From: Pseudomonadota bacterium
GTDB lineage: Bacteria > Pseudomonadota > Alphaproteobacteria > Rhizobiales > Methyloligellaceae
Assembly (NCBI GenBank): GCA_022567275.1
Contig: JADFHH010000138.1
Location: 1 to 5,578 of the forward strand
Reading direction: 5' to 3'
DNA: 5,578 nucleotides
Shown: in pieces, positions 1-5,578 of the stretch
How the letters are laid out: every line of letters starts with the position of its first letter
Numbering within the stretch: the stretch's first letter is position 1
Notes under the pieces: model-generated
What the model saw: the letters and a program-made list of their open reading frames with translations, nothing else
Databases searched by the model: none
What the model was told of the DNA's origin: nothing
Position numbers and translations under genes: made by a program

Positions 1-2
1 AG

Positions 3-113
3 GTCTGGGAATTGAAATGGAATATTCGCGAAGAGGGGACCCTTGTGCGTAAAAAGGTTGACTATGGGGCGTTCAGGAAAAAGCTTAAAAAAGCCGATCG
101 CCGATCAAAGTGA
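3..113 (+). CDS. Possible C-terminal tail of an unidentified upstream gene (partial)
   Basis: A frame is open from the left edge of the window to a TGA at 111-113, giving 36 residues with no start codon inside the window that would make a sensible gene. The peptide is tryptophan-containing and strongly basic, ending in a lysine/arginine-rich stretch (FRKKLKKADRRSK), which is common for the extreme C-terminus of a protein. I do not recognise the family. In alphaproteobacteria the gene before miaB is often fur or a plsC-like acyltransferase, but nothing here confirms either. Third codon positions are less GC-rich than in the genes downstream, so this could also be non-coding leader DNA that is open by chance. 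If real, it ends 27 bases before miaB on the same strand. Confidence 0.35.
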   Translation, partial: VWELKWNIREEGTLVRKKVDYGAFRKKLKKADRRSK

Positions 114-140
114 CGCATTCCTCAGGGCCTAATTAATGCT

Positions 141-1562
141 ATGCACTTCGCCATGACCAAGGCTGCCAAAAAGCACTTCATCAAAACCTTCGGCTGTCAG
201 ATGAATGTCTATGATTCCGAGCGCATGTCCGAAGCGCTTGCCGAATTGGGCTACAGCGCCGCCGATACGCCTGAAGCCGCCGATCTGATTATCCTCAATA
301 CCTGCCACATCCGCGAAAAGGCGGCTGAAAAAGTCTATTCGGAACTCGGCCGCCTGAAACAGATCAAACAGGCCCGCCAGGCAGAGGGGCGCCGCACCAT
401 CATCGCGGTGGCCGGCTGCGTGGCGCAAGCCGAGGGGCGCGAGATGCTTGCGCGCGCACCGGTGGTCGATCTGGTGGTCGGCCCGCAGAGCTACCACAGG
501 CTTGGCGGTTTGCTCGCACGCGCTGAAAATGGCGATGCCGGGATCATCGATATTGATTTCCCTCAAATCGACAAATTCAAACATTTGCCGGCCCGGAGCA
601 ACGGCGCGCGCGCGGTTTCAGCCTTTCTCACCGTGCAGGAGGGCTGTGATAAATTCTGCACCTTCTGCGTCGTGCCTTATACGCGCGGGGTGGAATATTC
701 GCGCCCGGTGAGCGAAATCGTGGACGAAGCCGAAAAGCTTACGCAAGCGGGCGTGCGGGAGCTGACGCTGCTCGGGCAGAATGTGAACGCCTATCATGGC
801 GAGGGCGCCACGGGCGGCGTGTGGTCATTGGCGCGGCTGCTGCGGCGGCTGGCGCAAATTCCCGATATCGCGCGGTTGCGCTATACCACCAGCCATCCCC
901 GCGATATGAGCGAGGATCTCATCGCCCTGCATGGGGATGAGGAAAAATTGATGCCCTATCTGCATCTGCCATTCCAGGCCGGTTCGGACCGGGTTCTGGC
1001 GGCCATGAAGCGCCGGCACACGCGCGACGACTATCTGGAGCTGGTGCGGCGCATCCGCGCGGCGCGCCCGGACATTGCACTTTCCACCGACATCATTGTC
1101 GGTTTCCCCGGCGAGAGCGATGAAGATTTTACCCGCACGCTCGAACTGGTCAGAGACGTCGTGTTCGCGCAAGCCTATTCGTTCAAATTCTCTCCCCGTC
1201 CGGGAACCCCGGCGGCGGCAATGGCGAATCAGGTTACCGATGAGGTTAAATCGGCGCGGCTCCAGCAGGTGCAAGCCCTGCTCCGCGCCCAGCAATCGGC
1301 CTTCAATGGCGCGTGTGTCGGACGCCGGCTCCCGGTGCTGTTCGAGCGCGCCGGGCGCAGCCCGGGACAGCTTGCCGGGCGCTCGCCCTACAGCCAGGCC
1401 GTGCATGCCATTGGCCATGACGCACTGATTGGTGATATAGTCGAGGTTGATATTATCGCCGCGGGACCCAATAGTCTTGAAGGCGGTATTGTGGGCGCCT
1501 TAAATGAGGGCACACAAGACGTAACACCCGCATCGCAACCAGGCACTGATTGGATAAGTTGA
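141..1562 (+). CDS. miaB: tRNA-2-methylthio-N6-dimethylallyladenosine synthase MiaB
   Basis: A cytoplasmic radical-SAM methylthiotransferase that converts i6A37 (made by MiaA) to ms2i6A37 in tRNAs reading UNN codons, using two [4Fe-4S] clusters. The 473 residues are close to the usual family length. The N-terminal UPF0004 domain (about 12-120) has the auxiliary-cluster cysteines C19 (FGCQMN), C55 (NTCHIRE) and C93 (AGCVAQ). The radical-SAM domain (about 155-385) has the CxxxCxxC motif C169-C173-C176 (EGCDKFCTFC), followed by the LLGQNVNAY and SPRPGTPAA blocks. A TRAM RNA-binding domain spans about 392-454, then a 19-residue tail. This set identifies MiaB rather than MtaB or RimO. ATG 141 is taken as the start; ATG 153 is an equally good alternative, since neither has a well-spaced Shine-Dalgarno. 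The 3' end overlaps the next gene by 13 bases. All key cysteines are present. Confidence 0.97.
   Translation: MHFAMTKAAKKHFIKTFGCQMNVYDSERMSEALAELGYSAADTPEAADLIILNTCHIREKAAEKVYSELGRLKQIKQARQAEGRRTIIAVAGCVAQAEGREMLARAPVVDLVVGPQSYHRLGGLLARAENGDAGIIDIDFPQIDKFKHLPARSNGARAVSAFLTVQEGCDKFCTFCVVPYTRGVEYSRPVSEIVDEAEKLTQAGVRELTLLGQNVNAYHGEGATGGVWSLARLLRRLAQIPDIARLRYTTSHPRDMSEDLIALHGDEEKLMPYLHLPFQAGSDRVLAAMKRRHTRDDYLELVRRIRAARPDIALSTDIIVGFPGESDEDFTRTLELVRDVVFAQAYSFKFSPRPGTPAAAMANQVTDEVKSARLQQVQALLRAQQSAFNGACVGRRLPVLFERAGRSPGQLAGRSPYSQAVHAIGHDALIGDIVEVDIIAAGPNSLEGGIVGALNEGTQDVTPASQPGTDWIS
1541..1552 (+). promoter_or_regulatory. Ribosome-binding site and TTG start of the phoH gene, inside miaB
   Basis: An AGG at 1541-1543 lies six bases before TTG 1550, a workable though weak Shine-Dalgarno placed within the last codons of miaB. 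The in-frame TGA at 1547-1549 rules out any earlier start. The competing TTG at 1559 is preceded only by GGATAA at 1552-1557, which is too close, so 1550 is preferred. The placement suggests that ribosomes finishing miaB help to start this gene. Confidence 0.45.
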
Positions 1563-2542
1563 CCACCCAGGATAGTTTAACTTCCCCGAACCGGCTTGTT
1601 GTTCGCCTCGAGGACAATCGGCTGGCGGCAGAATTGTTTGGCGAATATGACGCCAATCTCGCGCTGCTGGAAGAACGGCTCGGAATAGAAGCCGTGGCCC
1701 ATGGCAATGTGGTGACGCTACGTGGCGCCGAGGCCTCCTGTGCGCTCGCCAGGGAAGTGCTGGAGGGGCTTTATGGCCGGCTGGAGACTGGCGAGACCAT
1801 TGGCCCCGGCGATATTGACGGCGCCATACGCCATGCGATGGCCGCCCCGGTGCAGGACGATGGCGCCGGCCAGAAGCAAAACAACAAAATGGAGCAAATC
1901 CGTACCCGCAAACGGCTTGTTACCGCGCGTTCGCCCTTGCAAAGCGCCTATCTGGCGGCCATGAAAAGCAAGGATATAGTGTTCTCCACCGGGCCCGCCG
2001 GGACCGGCAAAACCTATCTCGCCGTCGCCTTCGCCGCCGCCCTGCTTGAGCGCGGCGAGGTGGAGCGGCTTATTCTTTCGCGCCCGGCAATCGAAGCGGG
2101 AGAGCGGCTGGGGTTTCTTCCCGGAGACATGCGCGACAAGGTCGATCCTTATTTGCGCCCGCTTTACGACGCGCTCTATGACGTGCTCCCGCCGGAGAAG
2201 GTGGACCGCGACCTCGAGACCGGGGCCATCGAGATCGCGCCGATCGCTTTTATGCGCGGACGTACGCTGTCGCATGCGGCGATTATTCTCGACGAGGCGC
2301 AGAACTGCACACGCATTCAGATGATGATGTTTCTGACCCGCATCGGCGAGGGCTCGAAGATGGCCGTGACCGGCGATCCGACGCAAATCGATCTTCCCTC
2401 AGGGCAGCAATCCGGGCTCACCGGCGCCATCAGCCTGCTTGGCGATATCCCCGAGGTTGCCCACATCGCGTTCACCCAGGCCGATGTGGTGCGCCGGGAA
2501 CTGGTCGGTAAAATAGTCGCCGCCTATGAGAAGGTGAAATAA
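1550..2542 (+). CDS. phoH: PhoH-family ATPase (YbeZ type)
   Basis: A predicted cytoplasmic P-loop NTPase of the PhoH/YbeZ family, thought to act on RNA. In E. coli, YbeZ is reported to interact with YbeY, encoded next to it there as here. The 330 residues are typical. An N-terminal domain (about 15-95) resembles the KH-like region of this family. A polar, glutamine-rich linker (about 101-118) leads into the ATPase domain with Walker A GPAGTGKT (148-155), the block SRPAIEAGERLGFLPGD (177-193), Walker B ILDEAQN (246-252, acidic D248 and E249) and the sensor-like TGDPTQIDLP (274-283). No ATG lies near the N-terminus. A stop at 1547-1549 bounds the frame, so the start is TTG 1550, or TTG 1559, which would overlap the miaB stop as TTGA. 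The phosphate-starvation name is historical; a ribosome-related role is inferred from context. Confidence 0.95.
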   Translation: MDKLTTQDSLTSPNRLVVRLEDNRLAAELFGEYDANLALLEERLGIEAVAHGNVVTLRGAEASCALAREVLEGLYGRLETGETIGPGDIDGAIRHAMAAPVQDDGAGQKQNNKMEQIRTRKRLVTARSPLQSAYLAAMKSKDIVFSTGPAGTGKTYLAVAFAAALLERGEVERLILSRPAIEAGERLGFLPGDMRDKVDPYLRPLYDALYDVLPPEKVDRDLETGAIEIAPIAFMRGRTLSHAAIILDEAQNCTRIQMMMFLTRIGEGSKMAVTGDPTQIDLPSGQQSGLTGAISLLGDIPEVAHIAFTQADVVRRELVGKIVAAYEKVK

Positions 2543-2547
2543 CGCCG

Positions 2548-3072
2548 ATGGGCGCTATGGACATTTCACCGGCAATACGCCCGCAACTGGTGGTGGATAT
2601 TGTGCGCCTCGCTGGCGCGTGGGAGGACGTGACGGACGAATCGCTTGCGCGCGCCGCGCGCGCGGCATTCGTGGCAGTGCGCGGGGATGCGGCCCCAAGC
2701 GAGGTCTCCTTGCTGCTGACCGACGACGCGCAGATGAGCGCACTCAATAAAAGCTGGCGCGGCGAGGACGGTTCCACGAATGTCCTGTCTTTTCCGCTCG
2801 ATGCGCCGCAAGACGGGGCCGGCCCCGAGGCGTTGGGCGATGTGGTGCTGGCCTGTGAGACGGTCGCGCGCGAGGCCGCCGAGTATGGCGTCGCGGCCGG
2901 TCAACATGCCGCCCATCTTGTGGTGCATGCACTGTTGCATCTGATGGGCTATGATCATATCTCCGATCAAGAGGCGGAAAAAATGGAACACCTTGAGGTG
3001 TCTATTCTTGGCTCACTCGGGCTTGCCAACCCCTATTCCCTGCAATCTCCGGCAGATGGTGAAGGACAGTGA
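2548..3072 (+). CDS. ybeY: Endoribonuclease YbeY, 16S rRNA maturation factor
   Basis: A zinc-dependent single-strand endoribonuclease of the UPF0054 family, acting in the cytoplasm in 16S rRNA 3'-end maturation and, with RNase R in E. coli, in quality control of defective 70S ribosomes. The signature metal site HALLHLMGYDH spans 127-137, with ligands H127, H131 and H137. The conserved arginine of the substrate groove is probably R71 in the NKSWRGEDGSTNVLSFP block (67-83), and LGDVVLACETV (96-106) follows. At 174 residues it has usual length for an alphaproteobacterial YbeY. ATG 2548 is used, five bases after the preceding stop; ATG 2557 is in frame and possible. An AAGG at 2531-2534 is rather far from either. 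The stop overlaps the corC start by four bases. Nothing is missing or unusual in the active site. Confidence 0.96.
   Translation: MGAMDISPAIRPQLVVDIVRLAGAWEDVTDESLARAARAAFVAVRGDAAPSEVSLLLTDDAQMSALNKSWRGEDGSTNVLSFPLDAPQDGAGPEALGDVVLACETVAREAAEYGVAAGQHAAHLVVHALLHLMGYDHISDQEAEKMEHLEVSILGSLGLANPYSLQSPADGEGQ
3061..3071 (+). promoter_or_regulatory. Ribosome-binding site and GTG start of corC at a GTGA overlap
   Basis: GAAGGA at 3061-3066 is a near-perfect Shine-Dalgarno but stands only two bases before GTG 3069, a short spacing. The GTG overlaps the ybeY stop as GTGA (3069-3072). No other in-frame start exists nearby: the next methionine codons fall deep in the conserved domain, at about residue 75. 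The overlap points to termination-reinitiation coupling with ybeY. Confidence 0.6.
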
Positions 3073-4115
3073 GCGAATCTCCCATCATACGTGACGCGTC
3101 AACGCCGGATACGGCCGAGGAGAGCTCGCCATCCGAGCCTGAACCCGACAGTAGCGGCCCGGGCTGGTTTGCCAGACTGCTGGCGTGGTTCAACATCGGC
3201 GATGCGCCGGAAGACACGCGTGAAATCATCGAAGAGGCGCTGGAGAACGAGGAAGGCACCGCGCAGAGCTTTTCGCCGCAGGAACGTCTGATGATGGGCA
3301 ATCTGCTGCGCTTCGGCGCCCGCCGTGTCGAGGACGTCATGGTGCCGCGCGCCGATATCATCGCCATCGACAATTGTGATTCTCTGGCGCAGTTGTTGCA
3401 GGTTTTCCAGCGCGCGGAGCACTCGCGCATCCCCATTTACGAGGGCACGCTCGACGACCCGCGCGGCATTGTGCATATCAAGGATTTGATGTCGTGGATT
3501 GCCAGCCAGGCCCAGTCACAGGCAAAGGCCGGGGCGGCCGCGCCGGAACGCAAATCAGGGAAAAGCAGATCGCCGGCGGGCGTCAAGTCTGACGCCATTC
3601 AGCTTGCGAGCGTCGATCTCTCCAGGACGATCGCCGACGCGCGAATCAGCCGCGAAATATTATATGTGCCGCCCTCTATGCCAGGGCTCGATCTGCTGTT
3701 GAGAATGCAGACTACGCATATTCATCTCGCCCTTGTCGTGGATGAATATGGCGGCACCGACGGGCTGGTCTCGATTGAGGATCTGGTCGAGGAAATTGTC
3801 GGTGAGATCGAAGATGAGCATGACCGCAATGGCGCGCCGCTGATCACGGACGATGCGGATGGCGAGCTGATCGCCGACGCCCGTGCGCCGATTGACGAGT
3901 TAGAGCAACGGCTCGGATTATCCCTGCTGCCAGCCAACCGGGAAGCCGATGTGGATACGCTTGGCGGGCTGGTCTTCGCGCTTGCGGGTTGCGTGCCGGT
4001 GCGCGGTGAGTTGATTCGCCATGACAGCGGCATCGAGTTCGAAGTGCTGGACGCCGACGCGCGGCGGATCAAGAAACTGAGAATTCACCGCAAACCCGCC
4101 GCCGGTAAATCCTGA
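3069..4115 (+). CDS. corC: CorC/HlyC-type CBS-domain protein (YbeX type)
   Basis: A soluble member of the CorC/HlyC/TlyC group, linked in enterobacteria to Mg2+/Co2+ efflux or resistance and, for E. coli YbeX, to ribosome metabolism. There is no DUF21 membrane domain and no hydrophobic segment long enough to span a membrane, so it matches the short YbeX class rather than the integral-membrane hemolysin-like class. Residues 1-32 are acidic and disordered-looking. A CBS pair follows: the first has VMVPR (90-94) and HSRIPIY (118-124), and the second has LALVVDEYGGTDGLVSIEDL (220-239), followed by VGEIEDEHD (244-252). A CorC_HlyC C-terminal domain covers about 262-342. At 348 residues it is longer than the roughly 290-residue E. 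coli protein, because of the N-terminal extension and a charged linker at about 145-180 between the CBS repeats. The older 'hemolysin' label should not be read as a toxin function. The GTG start is decided by the overlap with ybeY. Confidence 0.93.
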   Translation: MSESPIIRDASTPDTAEESSPSEPEPDSSGPGWFARLLAWFNIGDAPEDTREIIEEALENEEGTAQSFSPQERLMMGNLLRFGARRVEDVMVPRADIIAIDNCDSLAQLLQVFQRAEHSRIPIYEGTLDDPRGIVHIKDLMSWIASQAQSQAKAGAAAPERKSGKSRSPAGVKSDAIQLASVDLSRTIADARISREILYVPPSMPGLDLLLRMQTTHIHLALVVDEYGGTDGLVSIEDLVEEIVGEIEDEHDRNGAPLITDDADGELIADARAPIDELEQRLGLSLLPANREADVDTLGGLVFALAGCVPVRGELIRHDSGIEFEVLDADARRIKKLRIHRKPAAGKS

Positions 4116-4132
4116 ACCAAGACGCAATTTCC

Positions 4133-5578
4133 ATGCAGCGCTTCGCCCTTATTTTGAGCCATCTGACGGGCTGGCGGCGGATGGCGGCGGCGTTTCTCGC
4201 TGGCGCGATATCCGTGCTTGCCATGGCGCCGTTGCATCTCTGGCCGGTGCTGCTGGTCACATTCCCTGCTTTTGTCTGGCTGCTCGATGGCTGTTACGCC
4301 AGGCAGGGGACAAGCCGCCCGGCCTTGCGCGCAGCCGCGAGTACGGGCTGGGCGTTCGGCTTCGGGTTTTTTCTCGCCGGGCTGTACTGGATTGGCCGGG
4401 CTTTTCTTGTCGAAGCCGAAATATTCGCCTGGCTCATGCCCTTCGCTATTATCCTGATGCCGGCAGGGCTGGCGCTGTTTTTCGCCGCCGCCGCCGTCCT
4501 GGCCGGGCCGTTATGGCGCCCTGGTCCGGCGCGCATCGTGGCCCTCGCCCTGGCTCTGGCGCTGACGGAATGGCTGCGCGGGCATGTGTTGACCGGCTTT
4601 CCGTGGAACGCGCCTGGTTATGCGCTCACCAGCACCGATGCGATGATGCAGTGGGCGTCCATATTCGGCCTGTACTCGCTCAATCTGCTCGCGGTGCTGA
4701 TCTTCGCGGCGCCTGCCGTGGCATGGGGGCCCGGGTTGGCACTGCCCGCTTCCCCCATCAGACGCTTCGGTTTTCCGGCCCTGATGCTGGTGATACTTGC
4801 GGGCGCGACCGGGTGGGGGCAGTGGCGGCTGCAAAATACGCCCATAAGTTTTGTCGAAGGCGTCAGCTTGCGCATCGTGCAACCCAACATCGCGCAGGAA
4901 GACAAATGGCAACCTGAAAACCGCGCGGCGATTTTCCAGCGTCTTATGGAACTCAGCCGCAACGGCGTGCCCGGCGCGCGTCTCGATGACGTCACGCATT
5001 TGATCTGGCCTGAATCGGCGCTGCCCTTTCTGCTTGCCGAGACCCCCGAGGCGCTCGACGCCATCGCCGCCATGCTGCCCAAGGGGGCGGTGCTCATCAC
5101 CGGCGCGGCGCGCGCCGAGCGCCATGTGGATTCCGCGACGGGTGAGACAAAACGCACCGACATTTTCAACTCCCTGTTCATCATGGACGAAAACGCGAAA
5201 CTGTTGAGCACTTACGACAAGGTGCATCTGGTGCCGTTTGGCGAATATCTTCCCTATCAGGATTTTCTGGAATCGATCGGCCTGCAACAGCTCGCCCGGC
5301 AAATCGGCGGCTTCGCGGCCGGTTCGGGGACGCGGATAAGGGTGGCCCCCAACATTCCGCCCTTCGTCGCGCTGATTTGTTACGAGATCATTTTCCCCGA
5401 CGCCATCAGAGAGCAAGGCACAAAGCCGCAATGGCTGCTGAACCTCACAAATGATGCGTGGTTCGGCGACAGTCCCGGCCCCGCCCAGCACTTCCATCAG
5501 GCGCGGGTGCGTGCGGTTGAGCAGGGGCTGCCACTGGTGCGTGCCGCCAACACCGGCATATCGGCGATTGCCGGCCCC
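4133..5578 (+). CDS. lnt: Apolipoprotein N-acyltransferase Lnt (3' end beyond the window)
   Basis: An inner-membrane enzyme doing the last step of lipoprotein maturation: transfer of an acyl chain from a phospholipid to the N-terminal diacylglyceryl-cysteine. The frame is open from ATG 4133 to the last base, giving 482 residues; a full protein of somewhat over 500 is expected, so only the C-terminal tail and last membrane helix should be missing. Residues 15-230 hold several hydrophobic segments (about 18-52, 70-90, 97-125, 133-148, 172-198, 212-228). The periplasmic nitrilase-like domain starts near 245. The catalytic triad is visible as E294 (WPESALPF), K363 (YDKVHLVPFGEYLP) and C416 (ICYEIIFPD), corresponding to E267, K335 and C387 of E. 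coli; E371 and E418 match further active-site glutamates. NDAWFGDSPGPAQH (440-453) is also diagnostic. It starts 17 bases after corC with no clear Shine-Dalgarno; ATG 4181 is a less likely start. Truncation is a window-edge effect. Confidence 0.96.
   Translation, partial: MQRFALILSHLTGWRRMAAAFLAGAISVLAMAPLHLWPVLLVTFPAFVWLLDGCYARQGTSRPALRAAASTGWAFGFGFFLAGLYWIGRAFLVEAEIFAWLMPFAIILMPAGLALFFAAAAVLAGPLWRPGPARIVALALALALTEWLRGHVLTGFPWNAPGYALTSTDAMMQWASIFGLYSLNLLAVLIFAAPAVAWGPGLALPASPIRRFGFPALMLVILAGATGWGQWRLQNTPISFVEGVSLRIVQPNIAQEDKWQPENRAAIFQRLMELSRNGVPGARLDDVTHLIWPESALPFLLAETPEALDAIAAMLPKGAVLITGAARAERHVDSATGETKRTDIFNSLFIMDENAKLLSTYDKVHLVPFGEYLPYQDFLESIGLQQLARQIGGFAAGSGTRIRVAPNIPPFVALICYEIIFPDAIREQGTKPQWLLNLTNDAWFGDSPGPAQHFHQARVRAVEQGLPLVRAANTGISAIAGP

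Noticed and set aside
58..86. Possible sigma-70 promoter for miaB: TTGACT at 58-63 with a 17-base spacer to AAGCTT at 81-86
   Set aside because: The -35 box is good but the -10 position matches the consensus at only two of six bases, and other spacings are no better. The region may also be coding.
93..106. Tandem copy of the 7-base unit GCCGATC
   Set aside because: Two exact copies only, not dividing evenly into codons and not matching a known operator; too short to distinguish from chance.
78..106. Reverse-strand terminator-like signal: GC-rich bases followed by a T-run when read on the minus strand
   Set aside because: The GC-rich part (GATCGGCGATCGGC) does not form a stable stem with loop, so there is no hairpin to go with the T-run.
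1718..2386. A 222-codon reverse-strand open frame inside the phoH-family gene, and similar reverse frames inside miaB and ybeY
   Set aside because: Each is antisense to a confidently identified gene and has the composition of a shadow frame, with no motif or separate ribosome-binding site to support it.
2647..2665. A 19-base run made only of G and C within ybeY, mostly alternating
   Set aside because: It encodes an Ala/Arg stretch in a helix of YbeY and is explained by GC-rich codon use; no reason to propose a structural DNA role.
3069..4115. Reading the CBS protein as a hemolysin
   Set aside because: The name is inherited from TlyC/HlyC annotations. The sequence has no secretion signal or membrane-active segment and fits the cytoplasmic CorC/YbeX class.
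4511..5497. A 328-codon open frame on the reverse strand inside lnt
   Set aside because: It lies wholly antisense to lnt, whose catalytic triad and family motifs are unmistakable. The translation is rich in Arg, His, Gly and Gln without recognisable domains, as expected for the antisense of a GC-rich gene.

Overview
The window carries a five-gene, same-strand cluster of conserved bacterial housekeeping genes: miaB, a phoH-family gene (ybeZ type), ybeY, corC (ybeX type) and lnt. The order matches the miaB-ybeZ-ybeY-ybeX-lnt cluster of Escherichia coli and the corresponding locus of many Alphaproteobacteria. Details favour an alphaproteobacterium: the NTCHIREKAAEKVYSELGR block in MiaB, TNVLSFP in YbeY, LYVPPSMP in CorC, and GC-rich codon use throughout. 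This assignment comes from recalled family resemblance. No genus or order can be named from the sequence.

Layout. Bases 3-113 hold a reading frame open from the left edge, possibly the C-terminal tail of an unidentified upstream gene. Bases 114-140 are a short gap. miaB (141-1562) overlaps the TTG start of the phoH gene (1550-2542) by 13 bases. After a 5-base gap comes ybeY (2548-3072), which shares a GTGA junction with corC (3069-4115). After 17 bases comes lnt (4133 to the right edge), whose last part lies outside the window. No stretch above 300 bases lacks a gene. I see no rRNA, tRNA, CRISPR array, insertion sequence, convincing terminator or convincing promoter.

How the genes fit together. 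MiaB methylthiolates A37 of tRNAs. YbeY is the rRNA-maturation and ribosome quality-control nuclease, and the PhoH-family ATPase is its usual neighbour and reported partner in E. coli. CorC/YbeX is a CBS-domain protein linked to Mg2+/Co2+ resistance and, in E. coli, to ribosome metabolism. Lnt finishes lipoprotein maturation at the inner membrane. The overlaps and tiny gaps suggest one transcript with translational coupling, joining RNA and ribosome upkeep to an envelope function.

All visible catalytic motifs are intact, with no frameshift, pseudogene or sign of transfer. I did not find an undescribed system. The points worth a second look are small: translation-start architecture, a charged linker in CorC, and the unidentified upstream tail.
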